The notes under the pieces are model-generated. The model was not told the origin of the DNA, made no database searches, and was given only the letters and a program-made list of their open reading frames with translations. Below, piece after piece: positions 1-13,082 of a stretch of 50,336 nt of DNA. Origin of the DNA: Alteromonas sp. LOR (lineage in GTDB: Bacteria; Pseudomonadota; Gammaproteobacteria; Enterobacterales; Alteromonadaceae); the NCBI RefSeq assembly GCF_000753865.1, contig NZ_JQFW01000007.1:49297-99632 (forward strand). Direction: 5' to 3'. How positions within the stretch are numbered: the first letter of the stretch is position 1; the number at the start of each line of letters is the position of its first letter. The position numbers and the translations under genes were made by a program.

Positions 1-1
1 T

Positions 2-46
2 ATAGAACAAATGCTTGCACCATTCTTTAAACAGGATTCAGGTTAG
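2..46 (+). CDS. 3' end of a truncated upstream gene (unidentified)
   Basis: The first bases can be read as the last 14 codons of a rightward gene ending EQMLAPFFKQDSG followed by TAG at 44-46. It would converge on the sensor kinase that ends at 165. The stretch is too short to identify a family, and chance open frame is a real alternative. Confidence 0.3.
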   Translation: MEQMLAPFFKQDSG

Positions 47-164
47 GTAAAATAGACAAGTTTGGAAAGCACGCGATTGTAGCGTAACTTGCGCAAAATT
101 CCCACTTCAATTGCCCGTAGAAAGGCGTTTCAAATTGCGCGTTAAATGACTTGTGACAAGATAT

Positions 165-2999
165 CTAGACAGCGGCGAGTTCGTTGGCAATACAGTTAAA
201 TAGAACACGCTTTCGAATAGGCTTACTTAAGTACGCATCCATACCCGCGTTGAGACACGCTATTCTGTCTTCCTCAAAAGCATTCGCCGTTAGCGCAATA
301 ATACGCACGGTGTCTTTGTTTATGCCGTGCTTGCGAATTTGCGATGCGGCAGTCAGGCCATCCATTACCGGCATTTGGCAATCCATGAGAATGACATCAA
401 ACGGGTATTTCTTCGCTGCCTCTAACGTATCTTGTCCATTTTTAGCACGTATACAGCGGACGTTAGCGCTAGACAACATATCCATGACGATTTCGGCGTT
501 AATATCGTTATCTTCTGCTAATAGAATATGGGTGTTACTGGGGATAGTTGCGATGCTATGCTTAGCATCGGTTCCTTTAGCCACTACTGCATGCTTACTT
601 TCTTTACAGGGAACATAAAATGTAAACGTAGAGCCATTATCCAGCACGCTCTCTACACTCATTTCACCACCGAGAAGCTCCACAAGACCTTTACTTATTG
701 GCAAACCTAATCCCGTGCCTCCATAGTCGCGAGTGGTGGAGGCATCGGCCTGCTCAAACTTCTCAAAAATAGTATGTAACTTATCTTTTGAAATGCCAAT
801 TCCGGTGTCGGTGATCTTAATATTAAGGGAATTGTCGGCATAACTTGCCGTTATTGTAACGGTGCCGCCATTAGTAAATTTAATCGCATTGCTCAGTAAG
901 TTATTCACCACTTGACCAACTTTGCCAGCATCAAGGGCTAGTACGCTAGGAACTGAGTCATCTACATGAAGGTCAATCTCCACTTCCTTTACATTGGCCG
1001 TGTAGGCGTAAAGTTCCTTGGCACCTAACAACAGTTCGCGTACCTGCGTATCTTGGTAATCCACTGCCATCTTGCCAGACTCGATTTTAGACCAGTCGAG
1101 GATACTGTCTAATATATGCAGCAAATTTGTGGCCGAGCGCGAAATGGTATTGGCTCGTGACGCTATATGACCAGGCAGCTCGTACTCTGACATGAGTTCA
1201 CACGAACCAATAATGCCATTCATTGGGGTGCGAATTTCGTGGCTCATGTTGGCAAGAAACTGGGTTTTCGAAATATTCGCCGCTTCTGCAGATTTTAATG
1301 CGCTCTCTAAATGATGCGTTTTTTCTTCTATGCGCGCTTCCAGTGACTGATTAAGCTCACCTAACTCTACGTTCAACTGCTTCTCGTTTGCCCTTGCCTT
1401 GTCTAGTTCATCAAAGGCTGTTAGTAAGCGCTGCTCTAAACTTATAAACTCATTGTTTAATGCAGTGAGCTCTTGAATGTGAAATGCACGACTGGGGAGA
1501 TTATTTCCCTGCGTACTTTTTGGGTCAAATTTGGCAATATAACGAATGAGTCGTCTAAGAGGCATGCTGATCATCCGAGCGACTAAATAGCCAATTAATG
1601 TACCAAGGACGGATAACAACAATAGTAAGAGCAAGTCCTTCATCAGGTAGCTGCCCATAGAGGCTTGCAGGTATTCCCGGTTGAAGTAATAGCTTAACGT
1701 CCAGTTAACCTTTGGTATATCACCCTTAAACCGCAGCCAGTTTTTTCCGCCTACGCCATTATCTATTTCAACATCACACTTTGGCTCGCACTCATAAAAC
1801 GGCGCTTTGCTTAACGGCTCTAAGTTAAGCGCGCTTGATGCAAATATCACATCCCCTTTTCTGTCCTCTATTAATAAGGAAAAGCCTTGTAAACTGAGCT
1901 CATCGAAGGCAGTAAAGCTTTTAAGAGACAGTGAGCCTTCAACAATACCAACGGTGTTGTCGCTGCTTGTTTTAATAGGAGCGGAAATGGCGATGATAGG
2001 GTCGTTCCCAAAGCCACGCCCTTGAAATACATCGGATAAATAAGGCTCGCCAGATTCCATTACTTCAGAAAAATAGGGGCGATAAGCGACATTTGAGCGC
2101 ACGCCATCTTTTACTTTATCAATTAAATTGGTGGGGTAAGTGTGGGTAATGTCACCATCTTCATCAGCGATAAGAAACGTAATGAAGTTAGGGTAATACG
2201 CGGCCATTATCGACAGCTGTTTTGAGGATGCAGTGTCTAATGCTTTTTGAGCCATGTTGCCTGAAAGCGTTTTTGCCGTGGCCGATACAACGCTTTGGTG
2301 CTGTTCAATGAAATCGGATAGCTGTTGCTGCATTACCGCAACCCGTTGAACCATATATTGTTGAATTTGGCGCTCCTGCTGTTGCTGAAACAGCGCGACC
2401 GACAAGTAAATTACGGCCATGGAGCCGACAAAGAAACAGCCAGAAAAGAAGTAGCTAAAAAGAAAATTAAGCTTAACCTTCTCCGGCTCATAAGCAATAT
2501 TTCGCCTTAAACCATGAGTGGCCAGATAAACGAAATGGCCTGTGACCAACCCAAAAGCACCGCTTATCCAGGTAACCAGCACCCCAGACATTATTATATT
2601 GAGGCTTTCGCTGTTATCGGCGCCGTTATTGAAATAATGCTCTAGTACCAAAATAGGCACAAAAACAACAGACCAAAAGCCCGCACCTATCTTAATCACC
2701 TGTTTCAGTGACTTGTGATACCCAAACAGACTTATAACGATAGGAAGAAGAGTGAGGCTTTCTTTTCCTACGATACTTCCATCGCCAAACCACACAGGTG
2801 CACTGATAAGTAGCGCAATGGGTATCGACAGGTATGGAGTAAAGCGAAGTGCTGCGTATACCGCTGCGCCGTAGCCAAACACGGCAATACCTGAACTATC
2901 AAAAGGGGCTGGCAATACATTAATACCCACCCCCACTAAGCACACTAAAAAAGCTTCAAGCGCTAGAGACCAGCTAAAAACAAAACGAGTTTTACCCAA
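165..2999 (-). CDS. Membrane hybrid sensor histidine kinase with receiver domain
   Basis: A hybrid two-component kinase of 944 residues. Visible order: a multi-helix hydrophobic N-terminal block (about residues 10-160, MASE1-like), another helix at 178-203, an extracytoplasmic sensing region at about 205-450 that resembles a Cache/PAS-like double domain, a helix at 455-475, a coiled coil at about 515-580, a HisKA dimerisation domain with phospho-accepting H587 (SHEIRTP), an ATPase with N704, G1 DTGIGI (731-736) and G2 GGTGLGL (760-766), then a receiver with D830, phospho-acceptor D873 and K926. No HPt domain follows, so phosphate must pass to a separate protein. The signal sensed is unknown. 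The frame opens with TTG directly after an eight-T tract; an ATG at 3018 is out of frame by one base (see findings). It lies 21 bases downstream of the M20 amidohydrolase stop and may be cotranscribed with it. Confidence 0.9.
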   Translation of the reverse strand: MGKTRFVFSWSLALEAFLVCLVGVGINVLPAPFDSSGIAVFGYGAAVYAALRFTPYLSIPIALLISAPVWFGDGSIVGKESLTLLPIVISLFGYHKSLKQVIKIGAGFWSVVFVPILVLEHYFNNGADNSESLNIIMSGVLVTWISGAFGLVTGHFVYLATHGLRRNIAYEPEKVKLNFLFSYFFSGCFFVGSMAVIYLSVALFQQQQERQIQQYMVQRVAVMQQQLSDFIEQHQSVVSATAKTLSGNMAQKALDTASSKQLSIMAAYYPNFITFLIADEDGDITHTYPTNLIDKVKDGVRSNVAYRPYFSEVMESGEPYLSDVFQGRGFGNDPIIAISAPIKTSSDNTVGIVEGSLSLKSFTAFDELSLQGFSLLIEDRKGDVIFASSALNLEPLSKAPFYECEPKCDVEIDNGVGGKNWLRFKGDIPKVNWTLSYYFNREYLQASMGSYLMKDLLLLLLLSVLGTLIGYLVARMISMPLRRLIRYIAKFDPKSTQGNNLPSRAFHIQELTALNNEFISLEQRLLTAFDELDKARANEKQLNVELGELNQSLEARIEEKTHHLESALKSAEAANISKTQFLANMSHEIRTPMNGIIGSCELMSEYELPGHIASRANTISRSATNLLHILDSILDWSKIESGKMAVDYQDTQVRELLLGAKELYAYTANVKEVEIDLHVDDSVPSVLALDAGKVGQVVNNLLSNAIKFTNGGTVTITASYADNSLNIKITDTGIGISKDKLHTIFEKFEQADASTTRDYGGTGLGLPISKGLVELLGGEMSVESVLDNGSTFTFYVPCKESKHAVVAKGTDAKHSIATIPSNTHILLAEDNDINAEIVMDMLSSANVRCIRAKNGQDTLEAAKKYPFDVILMDCQMPVMDGLTAASQIRKHGINKDTVRIIALTANAFEEDRIACLNAGMDAYLSKPIRKRVLFNCIANELAAV

Positions 3000-3020
3000 A
3001 AAAAATCCCCAGCGCCATGT

Positions 3021-4322
3021 TTAGTTTTGCTCCATGTAGTCGAGTGTAAAGTTAGTCAGTAATTTAACGCCCAACTTCATGCCTTCATCGTCCACATAAA
3101 ATTCTGGGGTATGATGAGCGGGGCTATCTTCTTCAGACACACCTAGAGGCTTTCCGCCAACCCACACGTAAAGGCCAGGCACTTGCTCTTGGAAGAAAGA
3201 GAAGTCTTCAGCACCGGTAACAGGGTTAGATAACAAGGTGTTTTCAACGCCGGCGGTGCGCTGCATTGTTGGCAACATGGCCTGCGTTAATGCGGGGTCG
3301 TTATACGTAATAGGGTAAGAATAATCTAACGGTAACGTTAGCTCTGCTTTGGCTCCCATACTTTCAGCGATGGCGTTTACCTTGCGAGGCAGTGCCTCAT
3401 AAATATGCTCACGGGCTGCCTTGTTCAACGTTCTAATAGTACCAACAAGCTCAACTTCATTAGGAATAATGTTAGACCTGTTACCACCGTGTATTGAACC
3501 GATTGAAACTACAGCAGCGTCGTCAATCAGCTTTAATTCTCTGCTCACAATGGTTTGAATAGACATGATCATTTGTGCAGCGGTGACCACGGGATCGACG
3601 CTTTTCCACGGGTAAGCGCCATGCGCCTGTTTACCGTGAATAACGATTTTAAACGGATCTACGGCAGCCATGGTGCCACCAGGTTTATAGCGCACTTTGC
3701 CCACATCAGTGTTGGCATTAATGTGCAAACCAAAAATCACATCCACATCAGGGTTTTTAAGTACCCCTTCCTTTACCATTACTTCGGCACCACCGGTTTC
3801 TCCCGCGGGTGCGCCCTCTTCTGCTGGCTGAAAGATGAACTTTACTTTGCCAGTAAGTTCGCTTTTTATACCGGTTAAGATTTTAGCTGCGCCCATCAGC
3901 ATGGCCATATGAGTGTCGTGACCGCATGCGTGCATAACGGGCACGTCATTTCCATTGTATTCGCCCATTTGTTCAGAGCGATAGGATAATTGGTTTTGCT
4001 CTTTAACAGGCAGCCCATCCATATCGGCGCGAAGCGCTACCACAGGACCTGGCTTTCCAGAGTCGAGAATGGCCACTACGCCAGTTTTTGCGACGCCGGT
4101 TTGTACCTCTAAGCCTAGGGAGGTGAGGTAATTCGCAATATAGTCTGCGGTTTTGAATTCGCGGTTAGAAAGCTCGGGGAACTGGTGAAAGTGGTGACGC
4201 CATTTAATGACATCTGGCTCTACATTGGTGGCCAAACTGTCAACATCGACAGATGCCGCAAATACGCTGGTTGACACTGCTAAACTTGCGAAGGTTAACG
4301 TTGCTAACTTCCTAATCATCAT
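3021..4322 (-). CDS. Secreted M20-family metallo-amidohydrolase
   Basis: A zinc-type M20 peptidase/amidohydrolase of the hippurate hydrolase/IAA-amino-acid hydrolase group, 433 residues from the chosen start. It likely cleaves N-acyl amino acids or similar amides outside the cytoplasm. The N terminus has basic residues, a hydrophobic core and an AFA-like cleavage site near residue 22. Metal-site motifs are ALRADMDGLPV (96-106), HACGHDTH (131-138), EE at 168-169 and H200. The open frame extends upstream to 4496, but ATG at 4322 follows an AAAGGA ribosome site by five bases and starts a normal signal peptide; the next codon is also ATG. Exact substrate cannot be told from sequence. It lies downstream of the rho terminator, so it probably has its own promoter in 4323-4479. 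Confidence 0.88.
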   Translation of the reverse strand: MMIRKLATLTFASLAVSTSVFAASVDVDSLATNVEPDVIKWRHHFHQFPELSNREFKTADYIANYLTSLGLEVQTGVAKTGVVAILDSGKPGPVVALRADMDGLPVKEQNQLSYRSEQMGEYNGNDVPVMHACGHDTHMAMLMGAAKILTGIKSELTGKVKFIFQPAEEGAPAGETGGAEVMVKEGVLKNPDVDVIFGLHINANTDVGKVRYKPGGTMAAVDPFKIVIHGKQAHGAYPWKSVDPVVTAAQMIMSIQTIVSRELKLIDDAAVVSIGSIHGGNRSNIIPNEVELVGTIRTLNKAAREHIYEALPRKVNAIAESMGAKAELTLPLDYSYPITYNDPALTQAMLPTMQRTAGVENTLLSNPVTGAEDFSFFQEQVPGLYVWVGGKPLGVSEEDSPAHHTPEFYVDDEGMKLGVKLLTNFTLDYMEQN

Positions 4323-4479
4323 GTTTTTCCTTTGTTGTTTTAGCCAGAATAGATCATCTGGTAAAAGAACACACCACCAAACAGAATCGAGGAGGAAAAA
4401 TAACGCATAGCTAAATACAAAAACATTATACGGAAGTCTAATACCCTCAATATATGAGCCTGTAGACATAAACAGATAC

Positions 4480-4508
4480 AAAAAAGGCGCCTTCAAAGGC
4501 GCCTTTAT
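4480..4508 (-). terminator. Intrinsic terminator after rho
   Basis: Read leftwards, GGCGCC-loop-GGCGCC followed by six T residues, just past the rho stop codon. The rho gene itself therefore ends at a Rho-independent site. Confidence 0.85.
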
Positions 4509-4525
4509 CAGATTCTTAGCGAGTG

Positions 4526-5791
4526 CTAGCTTCTTTGTCTTCGCATTGCATCGAAGAATTCATCGTTCGTCTTCGTCATAGAGAGCTTACTAATTAAGAA
4601 CTCCATCGCGTCGATTTCTGACATTTCATGAACAATTTTACGCAAGATCCACATTTTCTGTAGTTCATCTTGTTTTGTAAGTAGCTCTTCACGACGTGTG
4701 CCAGAACGATTAAAGTCGATAGCTGGGAATACACGCTTCTCCGCAATTTTGCGATTAAGGTGAAGTTCCATGTTACCCGTACCTTTAAACTCTTCGTAGA
4801 TAACTTCATCCATTTTAGAGCCGGTATCGATAAGTGCTGTAGCGATAATAGTTAAACTACCACCCTCTTCAACGTTACGGGCAGCACCAAAGAAACGCTT
4901 TGGCTTATGAAGTGCGTTTGCATCTACACCACCGGTTAAAACTTTACCTGATGATGGAATAACCGTGTTATAGGCACGAGCAAGACGAGTGATTGAATCG
5001 AGAAGAATAACCACATCTTTTTTGTGCTCTACTAAGCGTTTCGCTTTCTCGATAACCATCTCTGCCACTTGTACGTGACGGCTTGCTGGCTCGTCGAACG
5101 TAGAGGCAACCACTTCACCTTGTACTAGGCGATGCATTTCAGTTACTTCTTCTGGACGTTCGTCGATAAGTAGTACCATCAATTCACATTCTGGGTGATT
5201 GGCAGCAATAGACTGTGCAATATTCTGTAGAAGCAACGTTTTACCGGCTTTAGGCGGCGCAACTATGAGTCCGCGCTGACCGCGACCAATAGGCGATGCT
5301 AAATCGAGAACACGCGCAGTAATATCTTCTGTTGAACCATTACCACGTTCCATGCGCAAACGATCTGCAGCATGCAATGGAGTCAGGTTTTCAAACAAGA
5401 TTTTGTTTCGCGAGTTTTCAGGCTTGTCGAAGTTTACTTCGCGAATTTTTAATAGCGCAAAGTAACGTTCGCTGTCTTTAGGAGGACGAATTTTTCCTGC
5501 AATGGTGTCACCAGTGCGCAAATTAAAGCGACGAATCTGGCTAGGCGATACATAAATATCATCTGGACCTGCAAGGTAAGAAGAATCAGCTGAGCGTAAG
5601 AAGCCGAAACCGTCCTGTAAAATTTCTAAAACTCCATCTCCGAAGATATCTTCGCCACTTTTAGCGTGCGTCTTCAAGATAGAGAATATGATGTCTTGTT
5701 TTCTGGCGCGAGCCATATTCTCAAGGCCCATTTTCTCGGCCATGTTAACCAATTCGCTAATTGGTTTATTCTTTAATTCGGTTAAATTCAT
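4526..5791 (-). CDS. rho: Transcription termination factor Rho
   Basis: Hexameric RNA-dependent ATPase that ends transcription at Rho-dependent sites. The 421-residue product matches Escherichia coli Rho (419) almost throughout: N-terminal helix bundle (MNLTELKN), cold-shock-like RNA-binding domain with DGFGFLRS, Walker A APPKAGKT, Walker [11 protein letters not shown], and the Q/R loops with [15 protein letters not shown]. The open frame can be extended by 16 codons to a GTG at 5839, but homology favours ATG at 5791. Neither start has a strong ribosome site. It sits downstream of trxA on the same strand, and the terminator at 6014-6052 separates them. About 200 bases of possible untranslated leader precede it, where autoregulation is known in E. 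coli. Confidence 0.97.
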   Translation of the reverse strand: MNLTELKNKPISELVNMAEKMGLENMARARKQDIIFSILKTHAKSGEDIFGDGVLEILQDGFGFLRSADSSYLAGPDDIYVSPSQIRRFNLRTGDTIAGKIRPPKDSERYFALLKIREVNFDKPENSRNKILFENLTPLHAADRLRMERGNGSTEDITARVLDLASPIGRGQRGLIVAPPKAGKTLLLQNIAQSIAANHPECELMVLLIDERPEEVTEMHRLVQGEVVASTFDEPASRHVQVAEMVIEKAKRLVEHKKDVVILLDSITRLARAYNTVIPSSGKVLTGGVDANALHKPKRFFGAARNVEEGGSLTIIATALIDTGSKMDEVIYEEFKGTGNMELHLNRKIAEKRVFPAIDFNRSGTRREELLTKQDELQKMWILRKIVHEMSEIDAMEFLISKLSMTKTNDEFFDAMRRQRS

Positions 5792-6013
5792 ACTGGTGGG
5801 TCTTTGTGCTTGAGCTTCGCTTACAGGACTTTTGGTCACTCTGTTCTCGTTTAGATTTGGTATCGCCCGGATTTGGACAGTTGCAGAATGCTGCTCGGAT
5901 GAGCGCTGAGGGAAAAGTTAGCACTATATTTAACCAACGTCCAGCGATTTGGTCACTAAATGTTAATTAAATTGGGCTCACTATCCTAAAGTGTAATGCT
6001 GCCTAGTGTAATG
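5792..6013 (-). promoter_or_regulatory. rho upstream/leader region
   Basis: Noncoding stretch between the trxA terminator and rho. It must hold the rho promoter and a long leader. I see no clear leader peptide; an alternative GTG frame of 16 codons joins directly to rho. AGTGTAATG occurs twice near 5990-6013. Confidence 0.4.
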
Positions 6014-6052
6014 AAAAAAGCCGATGTAGGAGTTACCTACACCGGCTTTTCT
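6014..6052 (-). terminator. Intrinsic terminator after trxA
   Basis: Read leftwards, a stem AGCCGGTGTAGG with partner CCTACATCGGCT (one mismatch) and loop TAACT, then six T residues. It lies directly after the trxA stop. Confidence 0.85.
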
Positions 6053-6059
6053 GTATCAA

Positions 6060-6386
6060 TTACAGGTTTTCGTTGAGAAATTCTGTTAACTGAGTTTTTG
6101 ATAACGCACCCACTTTTGTCGCTGCAACGTTACCGTTTTTGAAAAGTAACAACGTTGGGATGCCACGGATACCGTATTTAGGCGGAGTTTCGTTATTTTC
6201 ATCGACATTCAACTTGCCAACTGTTAACTTGCCATCAAACTCGGTCGCAACTTCTTCTAAGATAGGTGCGATCATTTTACAGGGGCCACACCACTCGGCC
6301 CAAAAGTCAACTAGTACAGGACTGTCAGCATTGATAACATCTGCTTCGAATTTATCGTCAGATAACTGGATAATTTTGTCGCTCAT
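6060..6386 (-). CDS. trxA: Thioredoxin 1
   Basis: Small cytoplasmic dithiol-disulfide oxidoreductase of 108 residues, reducing ribonucleotide reductase and many other proteins. The active site WCGPC is at 32-36 with buried D27 and the cis-proline motif GIPTL near residue 76. ATG at 6386 is preceded by GGAGAA at good spacing and begins [10 protein letters not shown]; the longer open frame to 6470 runs into the divergent rhlB promoter region and is not used. As in E. coli, trxA lies between rho and the divergent rhlB. Confidence 0.97.
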   Translation of the reverse strand: MSDKIIQLSDDKFEADVINADSPVLVDFWAEWCGPCKMIAPILEEVATEFDGKLTVGKLNVDENNETPPKYGIRGIPTLLLFKNGNVAATKVGALSKTQLTEFLNENL

Positions 6387-6486
6387 TCTTTTCTCCATTG
6401 TTGGTCTGTCGCTGAGTCTTCTCAGCCTTACCATAAGTGTTATATAGAAACTGTTTTTTAATGCAAGCACTGATAAGCTATAAGCT

Positions 6487-7773
6487 ATGCCTACTCATTT
6501 AACTGAAACTCATTTTTCTGACCTGCCGATCAACAGCAAAGTCGTTGACGCCTTGACGGCAGAGAATTTTTCGCATTGTACACCAATTCAGGCACTTGCA
6601 CTGCCTCCGTTATTAGAAGGCCTCGATATTGCTGGCCAAGCTCAAACGGGCACGGGAAAAACCATTGCGTTTTTGGTCGCTACATTCCATTACCTGCTAA
6701 GCAAAGCAGAAAACTCAAGTAACAGCAAATTAGACGGTCCTCGTGCCATCATTATGGCACCTACACGAGAACTTGCTGTGCAAATTTATAACGATGCCAA
6801 GTTGCTCAGTGAGCACACTGGAATATCGTTAGGGTTGATTTATGGGGGCGAAGGTTACCAAAGTCAACGTGAAACCCTAGAAGAAGGGGTGGATATAATT
6901 ATTGGCACGACAGGACGCATACTGGATTACTATAAACAGGATGTATTCTCGCTGAAAAATATTCAGGTTGCCGTGCTTGATGAAGCCGATCGTATGTTCG
7001 ATTTGGGCTTTATTAAAGACATCCGCTTTTTATTCCGTCGTATGCCACCTGCAAACGAGAGACTTAGCATGCTGTTTTCAGCCACGTTGAGTTATCGCGT
7101 ACAGGAGTTGGCCTATGAACACATGAATAACCCTACTCATGTGCAAGTTGCCCCTGAACAAACGACTGCAAGCCGCGTAAGCCAAGAACTCTTTTATCCG
7201 TCAGATGACGATAAAATGTTGCTGCTTCTCACGCTCTTAGAAGAAGAGTGGCCAGAAAAGGCCATTGTGTTTGCCAACACCAAGCACAGCTGTGAGAAAG
7301 TCACAGATTGGCTAACCGCAGACGGACACCGCGTTGGTTTATTAAGTGGCGATGTTCCGCAAAAGAAACGTCTTGGTATTTTAGAAGACTTTACCAAGGG
7401 TGCATTAGACATATTAGTTGCGACTGACGTGGCGGCTCGTGGTTTACATATCGATGCGGTAACGCACGTATTTAACTACGACTTGCCAGACGATGCCGAA
7501 GATTATGTGCACCGTATTGGTCGTACCGGTCGAGCGGGAAGAAGCGGTATTGCAATAAGTTTTGCGTGCGAAAAATACGCGCTTAACCTACCGGCAATTG
7601 AAAAGTACATTCATACAACTATTCCGGTTACAGACTACGATAGAACCGCATTATTAGACGAGGTAACACCTCCTAAGCCACGCAGAAAGCGTGTGCCTAA
7701 TAATCGAAACTCTTCTCGTAGAGGCAATAGCCGTGGGCGCGGCAAGCCTCAGCAGCGAAATAATAGTAAATAG
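6487..7773 (+). CDS. rhlB: DEAD-box RNA helicase RhlB
   Basis: ATP-dependent RNA helicase, in E. coli a partner of RNase E in the degradosome. The 428-residue product has the Q motif (CTPIQ, 32-36), Walker A AQTGTGKT (52-59), PTREL (92-96), DEAD (165-168), SAT (198-200) and the C-terminal helicase domain with HRIGRTGR, followed by a basic Arg/Gly-rich tail from about residue 395 suited to RNA binding. Divergent from trxA across about 100 bases and followed 13 bases later by gppA, the same order as in enterobacteria, which supports RhlB over other DEAD-box paralogues. Confidence 0.95.
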   Translation: MPTHLTETHFSDLPINSKVVDALTAENFSHCTPIQALALPPLLEGLDIAGQAQTGTGKTIAFLVATFHYLLSKAENSSNSKLDGPRAIIMAPTRELAVQIYNDAKLLSEHTGISLGLIYGGEGYQSQRETLEEGVDIIIGTTGRILDYYKQDVFSLKNIQVAVLDEADRMFDLGFIKDIRFLFRRMPPANERLSMLFSATLSYRVQELAYEHMNNPTHVQVAPEQTTASRVSQELFYPSDDDKMLLLLTLLEEEWPEKAIVFANTKHSCEKVTDWLTADGHRVGLLSGDVPQKKRLGILEDFTKGALDILVATDVAARGLHIDAVTHVFNYDLPDDAEDYVHRIGRTGRAGRSGIAISFACEKYALNLPAIEKYIHTTIPVTDYDRTALLDEVTPPKPRRKRVPNNRNSSRRGNSRGRGKPQQRNNSK

Positions 7774-7786
7774 AACACGAGACACT

Positions 7787-9298
7787 ATGCAGGCAGAACT
7801 CCAGCACGATGCCCAGACCTACGGCGAGTATTATGCCGCCGTTGACCTAGGCTCTAATAGTTTTCACATGGTGATTGTCCATGTGGTCAATGGAAGCGTT
7901 CAAATTATTGGTAAAATTAAGCAGAAGGTGCGATTAGCGGCCGGGCTTGATGAACAATTATTGCTTGATGACACAAGCATGGAGCGCGGTTGGAAATGCC
8001 TGCAAGTATTCTCTGAAAGATTACAAGATATCCCCCCTTCAAATATCAAGGTGGTTGCAACCGCGACACTGCGCCTTGCCACCAATGCACACGTTTTTGT
8101 GCGCAAAGCCGAAGAAATTCTTAATCATAAGCTTAATGTTATCAGCGGCGAAGAAGAGGCCAGACAGATATACCTCGGCGTAGCCTATACATCGGCCAAT
8201 CAAGGCAACAGCCTTGTTATTGATATTGGTGGTGCTAGCACTGAAATCATTATTGGTAATGATATGCAGCCCATTCATTTGAAAAGTTTAGACATGGGTT
8301 GTGTCACCTTTATGGAACGCTATTTCCAAGGAGGAAGCATAACCGATGAGAACTTTGATAAGGCAAAAAAAGCTGCACACGCACTTATTAGTGAAGTGTC
8401 TAACGCCTTTTTATGCTTTGACTGGGAAAACTGTCTTGGTGCTTCAGGTACGCCACAGGCAATAACTGAAATATTAGTGGCTCAAGGGATCAGCGATGCT
8501 ATTCGACTCGATTACCTCTACCACTTGCAAAAGCAGTGTATTGAATGCGGCTCTATCGACCAACTCACTATTGAAGGGTTAGAAGAAAACCGCAAAGCAA
8601 TATTTCCATCGGGACTGGCCATTCTCATTAGCTTATTTGAAGCTCTCGATATTAAGCACATGAACATTTCTGGTGGCGCCCTACGAGAGGGTTTAATCTA
8701 TGGCATGTTGGACAATGTCACCGATAACGACCGCCGCCAGCAGACGCTAAACCAAGCCAAACAGCGTTACCACATCGACACGGCTCATGCAGCTACGGTA
8801 AAACAAGTGGCGCTGTCGCTATGCTATCAACTGTGTGGTCAACAGAATATTTGTCACCTCGATACCGAGACAATTTTAGGCGCAGCCGCAGAGCTTCACG
8901 AAATTGGCCTGCATATTGAGTACAAACGCCATCATGAACACGGTGCATATATACTCAGTTATATCGATTTGCCAGGCTTTACTCGTTTGCAGCGCTCAGC
9001 AATTAGAGAGCTTGTGTCTCAGCATCGGTTAAATGTTGCCAGTAATATATTTGATAATTATCACCAAGATTATCGTCCTATGCTTAAAGGGTTACTTCGG
9101 GTTTTACGCATTGCCGTGGTGCTGTGTTTACGCAGACAAAACAAGCATATTCCCGATGTAAAACTGTTGTGTGAAGATGATAAGTGGACGCTTACCTTTC
9201 CAGAAGGTTGGTTAAAGTCTCACCCTTTAATTAATGCCGAACTAGCCAATGAATGCTGGCTGCAGCACAAAGCAGGATGTGAGCTGGTTTGTTTGTAA
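7787..9298 (+). CDS. gppA: Exopolyphosphatase / pppGpp phosphohydrolase
   Basis: Ppx/GppA-family phosphatase of 503 residues. GppA converts pppGpp to ppGpp; family members also hydrolyse long-chain polyphosphate. The ASKHA-type nucleotide fold shows DLGSNSFH (20-27), a GEEEAR motif and DIGGASTEI, with an HD-like helical C-terminal region. The frame is open upstream inside rhlB, but ATG at 7787 gives the standard family N terminus and lies 13 bases after the rhlB stop, suggesting cotranscription. The symbol is chosen from the rhlB-gppA context; Ppx activity cannot be excluded. Confidence 0.9.
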   Translation: MQAELQHDAQTYGEYYAAVDLGSNSFHMVIVHVVNGSVQIIGKIKQKVRLAAGLDEQLLLDDTSMERGWKCLQVFSERLQDIPPSNIKVVATATLRLATNAHVFVRKAEEILNHKLNVISGEEEARQIYLGVAYTSANQGNSLVIDIGGASTEIIIGNDMQPIHLKSLDMGCVTFMERYFQGGSITDENFDKAKKAAHALISEVSNAFLCFDWENCLGASGTPQAITEILVAQGISDAIRLDYLYHLQKQCIECGSIDQLTIEGLEENRKAIFPSGLAILISLFEALDIKHMNISGGALREGLIYGMLDNVTDNDRRQQTLNQAKQRYHIDTAHAATVKQVALSLCYQLCGQQNICHLDTETILGAAAELHEIGLHIEYKRHHEHGAYILSYIDLPGFTRLQRSAIRELVSQHRLNVASNIFDNYHQDYRPMLKGLLRVLRIAVVLCLRRQNKHIPDVKLLCEDDKWTLTFPEGWLKSHPLINAELANECWLQHKAGCELVCL

Positions 9299-9345
9299 TA
9301 GGCGCTTTTAGGTAAGGCCGCTACATAAGAAAAAAATCATTTCAT

Positions 9346-9378
9346 AAAAAAAGAGCTGCTTTGAAGCAGCTCTTTTTG
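9346..9378. terminator. Bidirectional terminator between gppA and hemB
   Basis: Inverted repeat AGAGCTGCTT/AAGCAGCTCT with A-rich sequence on one side and T-rich on the other, placed between two convergent genes. Confidence 0.85.
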
Positions 9379-9399
9379 TTTGTACTCATGCCCAACGTG

Positions 9400-12296
<2,897 letters not shown>

Positions 12297-12305
12297 CAAT
12301 CGTTC

Positions 12306-13082
12306 TCAGCCTATGGAAAACAAAGTGCAGCTGTTAGCAAAACTGTATTCGCTTAGCTGCTCTTCAGATAGTGCTAGCATCTCGCTAACCTGCTTTACAA
12401 TGTGAGGCAAAAAGGCTGGCTCGTTATTTCGCTTTCTTGGTCTTAATGTTTTTGGGAAAAGATAGGGAGCGTCAGTTTCAAAAATAAGCCTGTCTTTAGG
12501 AATATTTTTTACCGCGTCTCTTAGCGCTTCGCCCCGCTTTTCATCACAGACCCACCCCGTGATCCCAATGTACAAACCGAGAGACAAATAGGTATTAACC
12601 TGTTCCACCGTGCCAGTAAAACAGTGAGCAATGCCACCTGGCAACTGAGGAATATAGTGAGTTAACAGCCCCATCTGTGGTTCAAACGCATCGCGCTCGT
12701 GCAGATAAACGGGCTTTTGCAGTTTAACTGCGATAGCAAGCTGTGCCTCAAACACCGATAACTGAGTGTCTTGTGCAGAAAAGTTGCGATTAAAGTCTAA
12801 GCCGCACTCGCCTATGGCTACACAGCCTTCGCGCTGCGCTAACTGCTCAAGTTGAATTAATGATTGGTCAGTAACGTCCTTTGCATGGTGCGGATGAACG
12901 CCGATGGTGTAACACAGAATATCAGGATACTTGAGATACAGTTGATAAGCAGGCTCCCATTCATCTGGGTGAGTGGTAATTACACATAACTTCTCAACGC
13001 CTGCCTCAACGGCACGTTGAATGACTTCGCTGGCATCGAAGCGCCTGTCTAGCAGATTGACACCAGCATCAAATAGAGTCAT
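12306..13082 (-). CDS. tatD: TatD-family metal-dependent DNase/hydrolase
   Basis: TIM-barrel hydrolase of 258 residues. E. coli TatD is a cytoplasmic Mg-dependent 3'-5' exonuclease linked with DNA repair and is not needed for Tat export despite its name. The N terminus FDAGVNL replaces the usual HxH metal motif of the wider family, exactly as in true TatD. Other motifs are GVHPHH, GECGLDFNRNF, HCFTGT, GITGWVCDE and ETDAPYL. Its ATG begins at the base after the stop codon of the preceding secreted protein gene, within the tat gene run. Confidence 0.95.
   Translation of the reverse strand: MTLFDAGVNLLDRRFDASEVIQRAVEAGVEKLCVITTHPDEWEPAYQLYLKYPDILCYTIGVHPHHAKDVTDQSLIQLEQLAQREGCVAIGECGLDFNRNFSAQDTQLSVFEAQLAIAVKLQKPVYLHERDAFEPQMGLLTHYIPQLPGGIAHCFTGTVEQVNTYLSLGLYIGITGWVCDEKRGEALRDAVKNIPKDRLIFETDAPYLFPKTLRPRKRNNEPAFLPHIVKQVSEMLALSEEQLSEYSFANSCTLFSIG

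Noticed and set aside
4323..4496. 58-codon N-terminal extension of the M20 amidohydrolase
   Set aside because: The internal ATG pair has a good ribosome site and starts a clear signal peptide; the extension would bury it.
6387..6470. N-terminal extension of thioredoxin
   Set aside because: It would occupy the shared promoter region with rhlB, and the internal ATG has a strong ribosome site.
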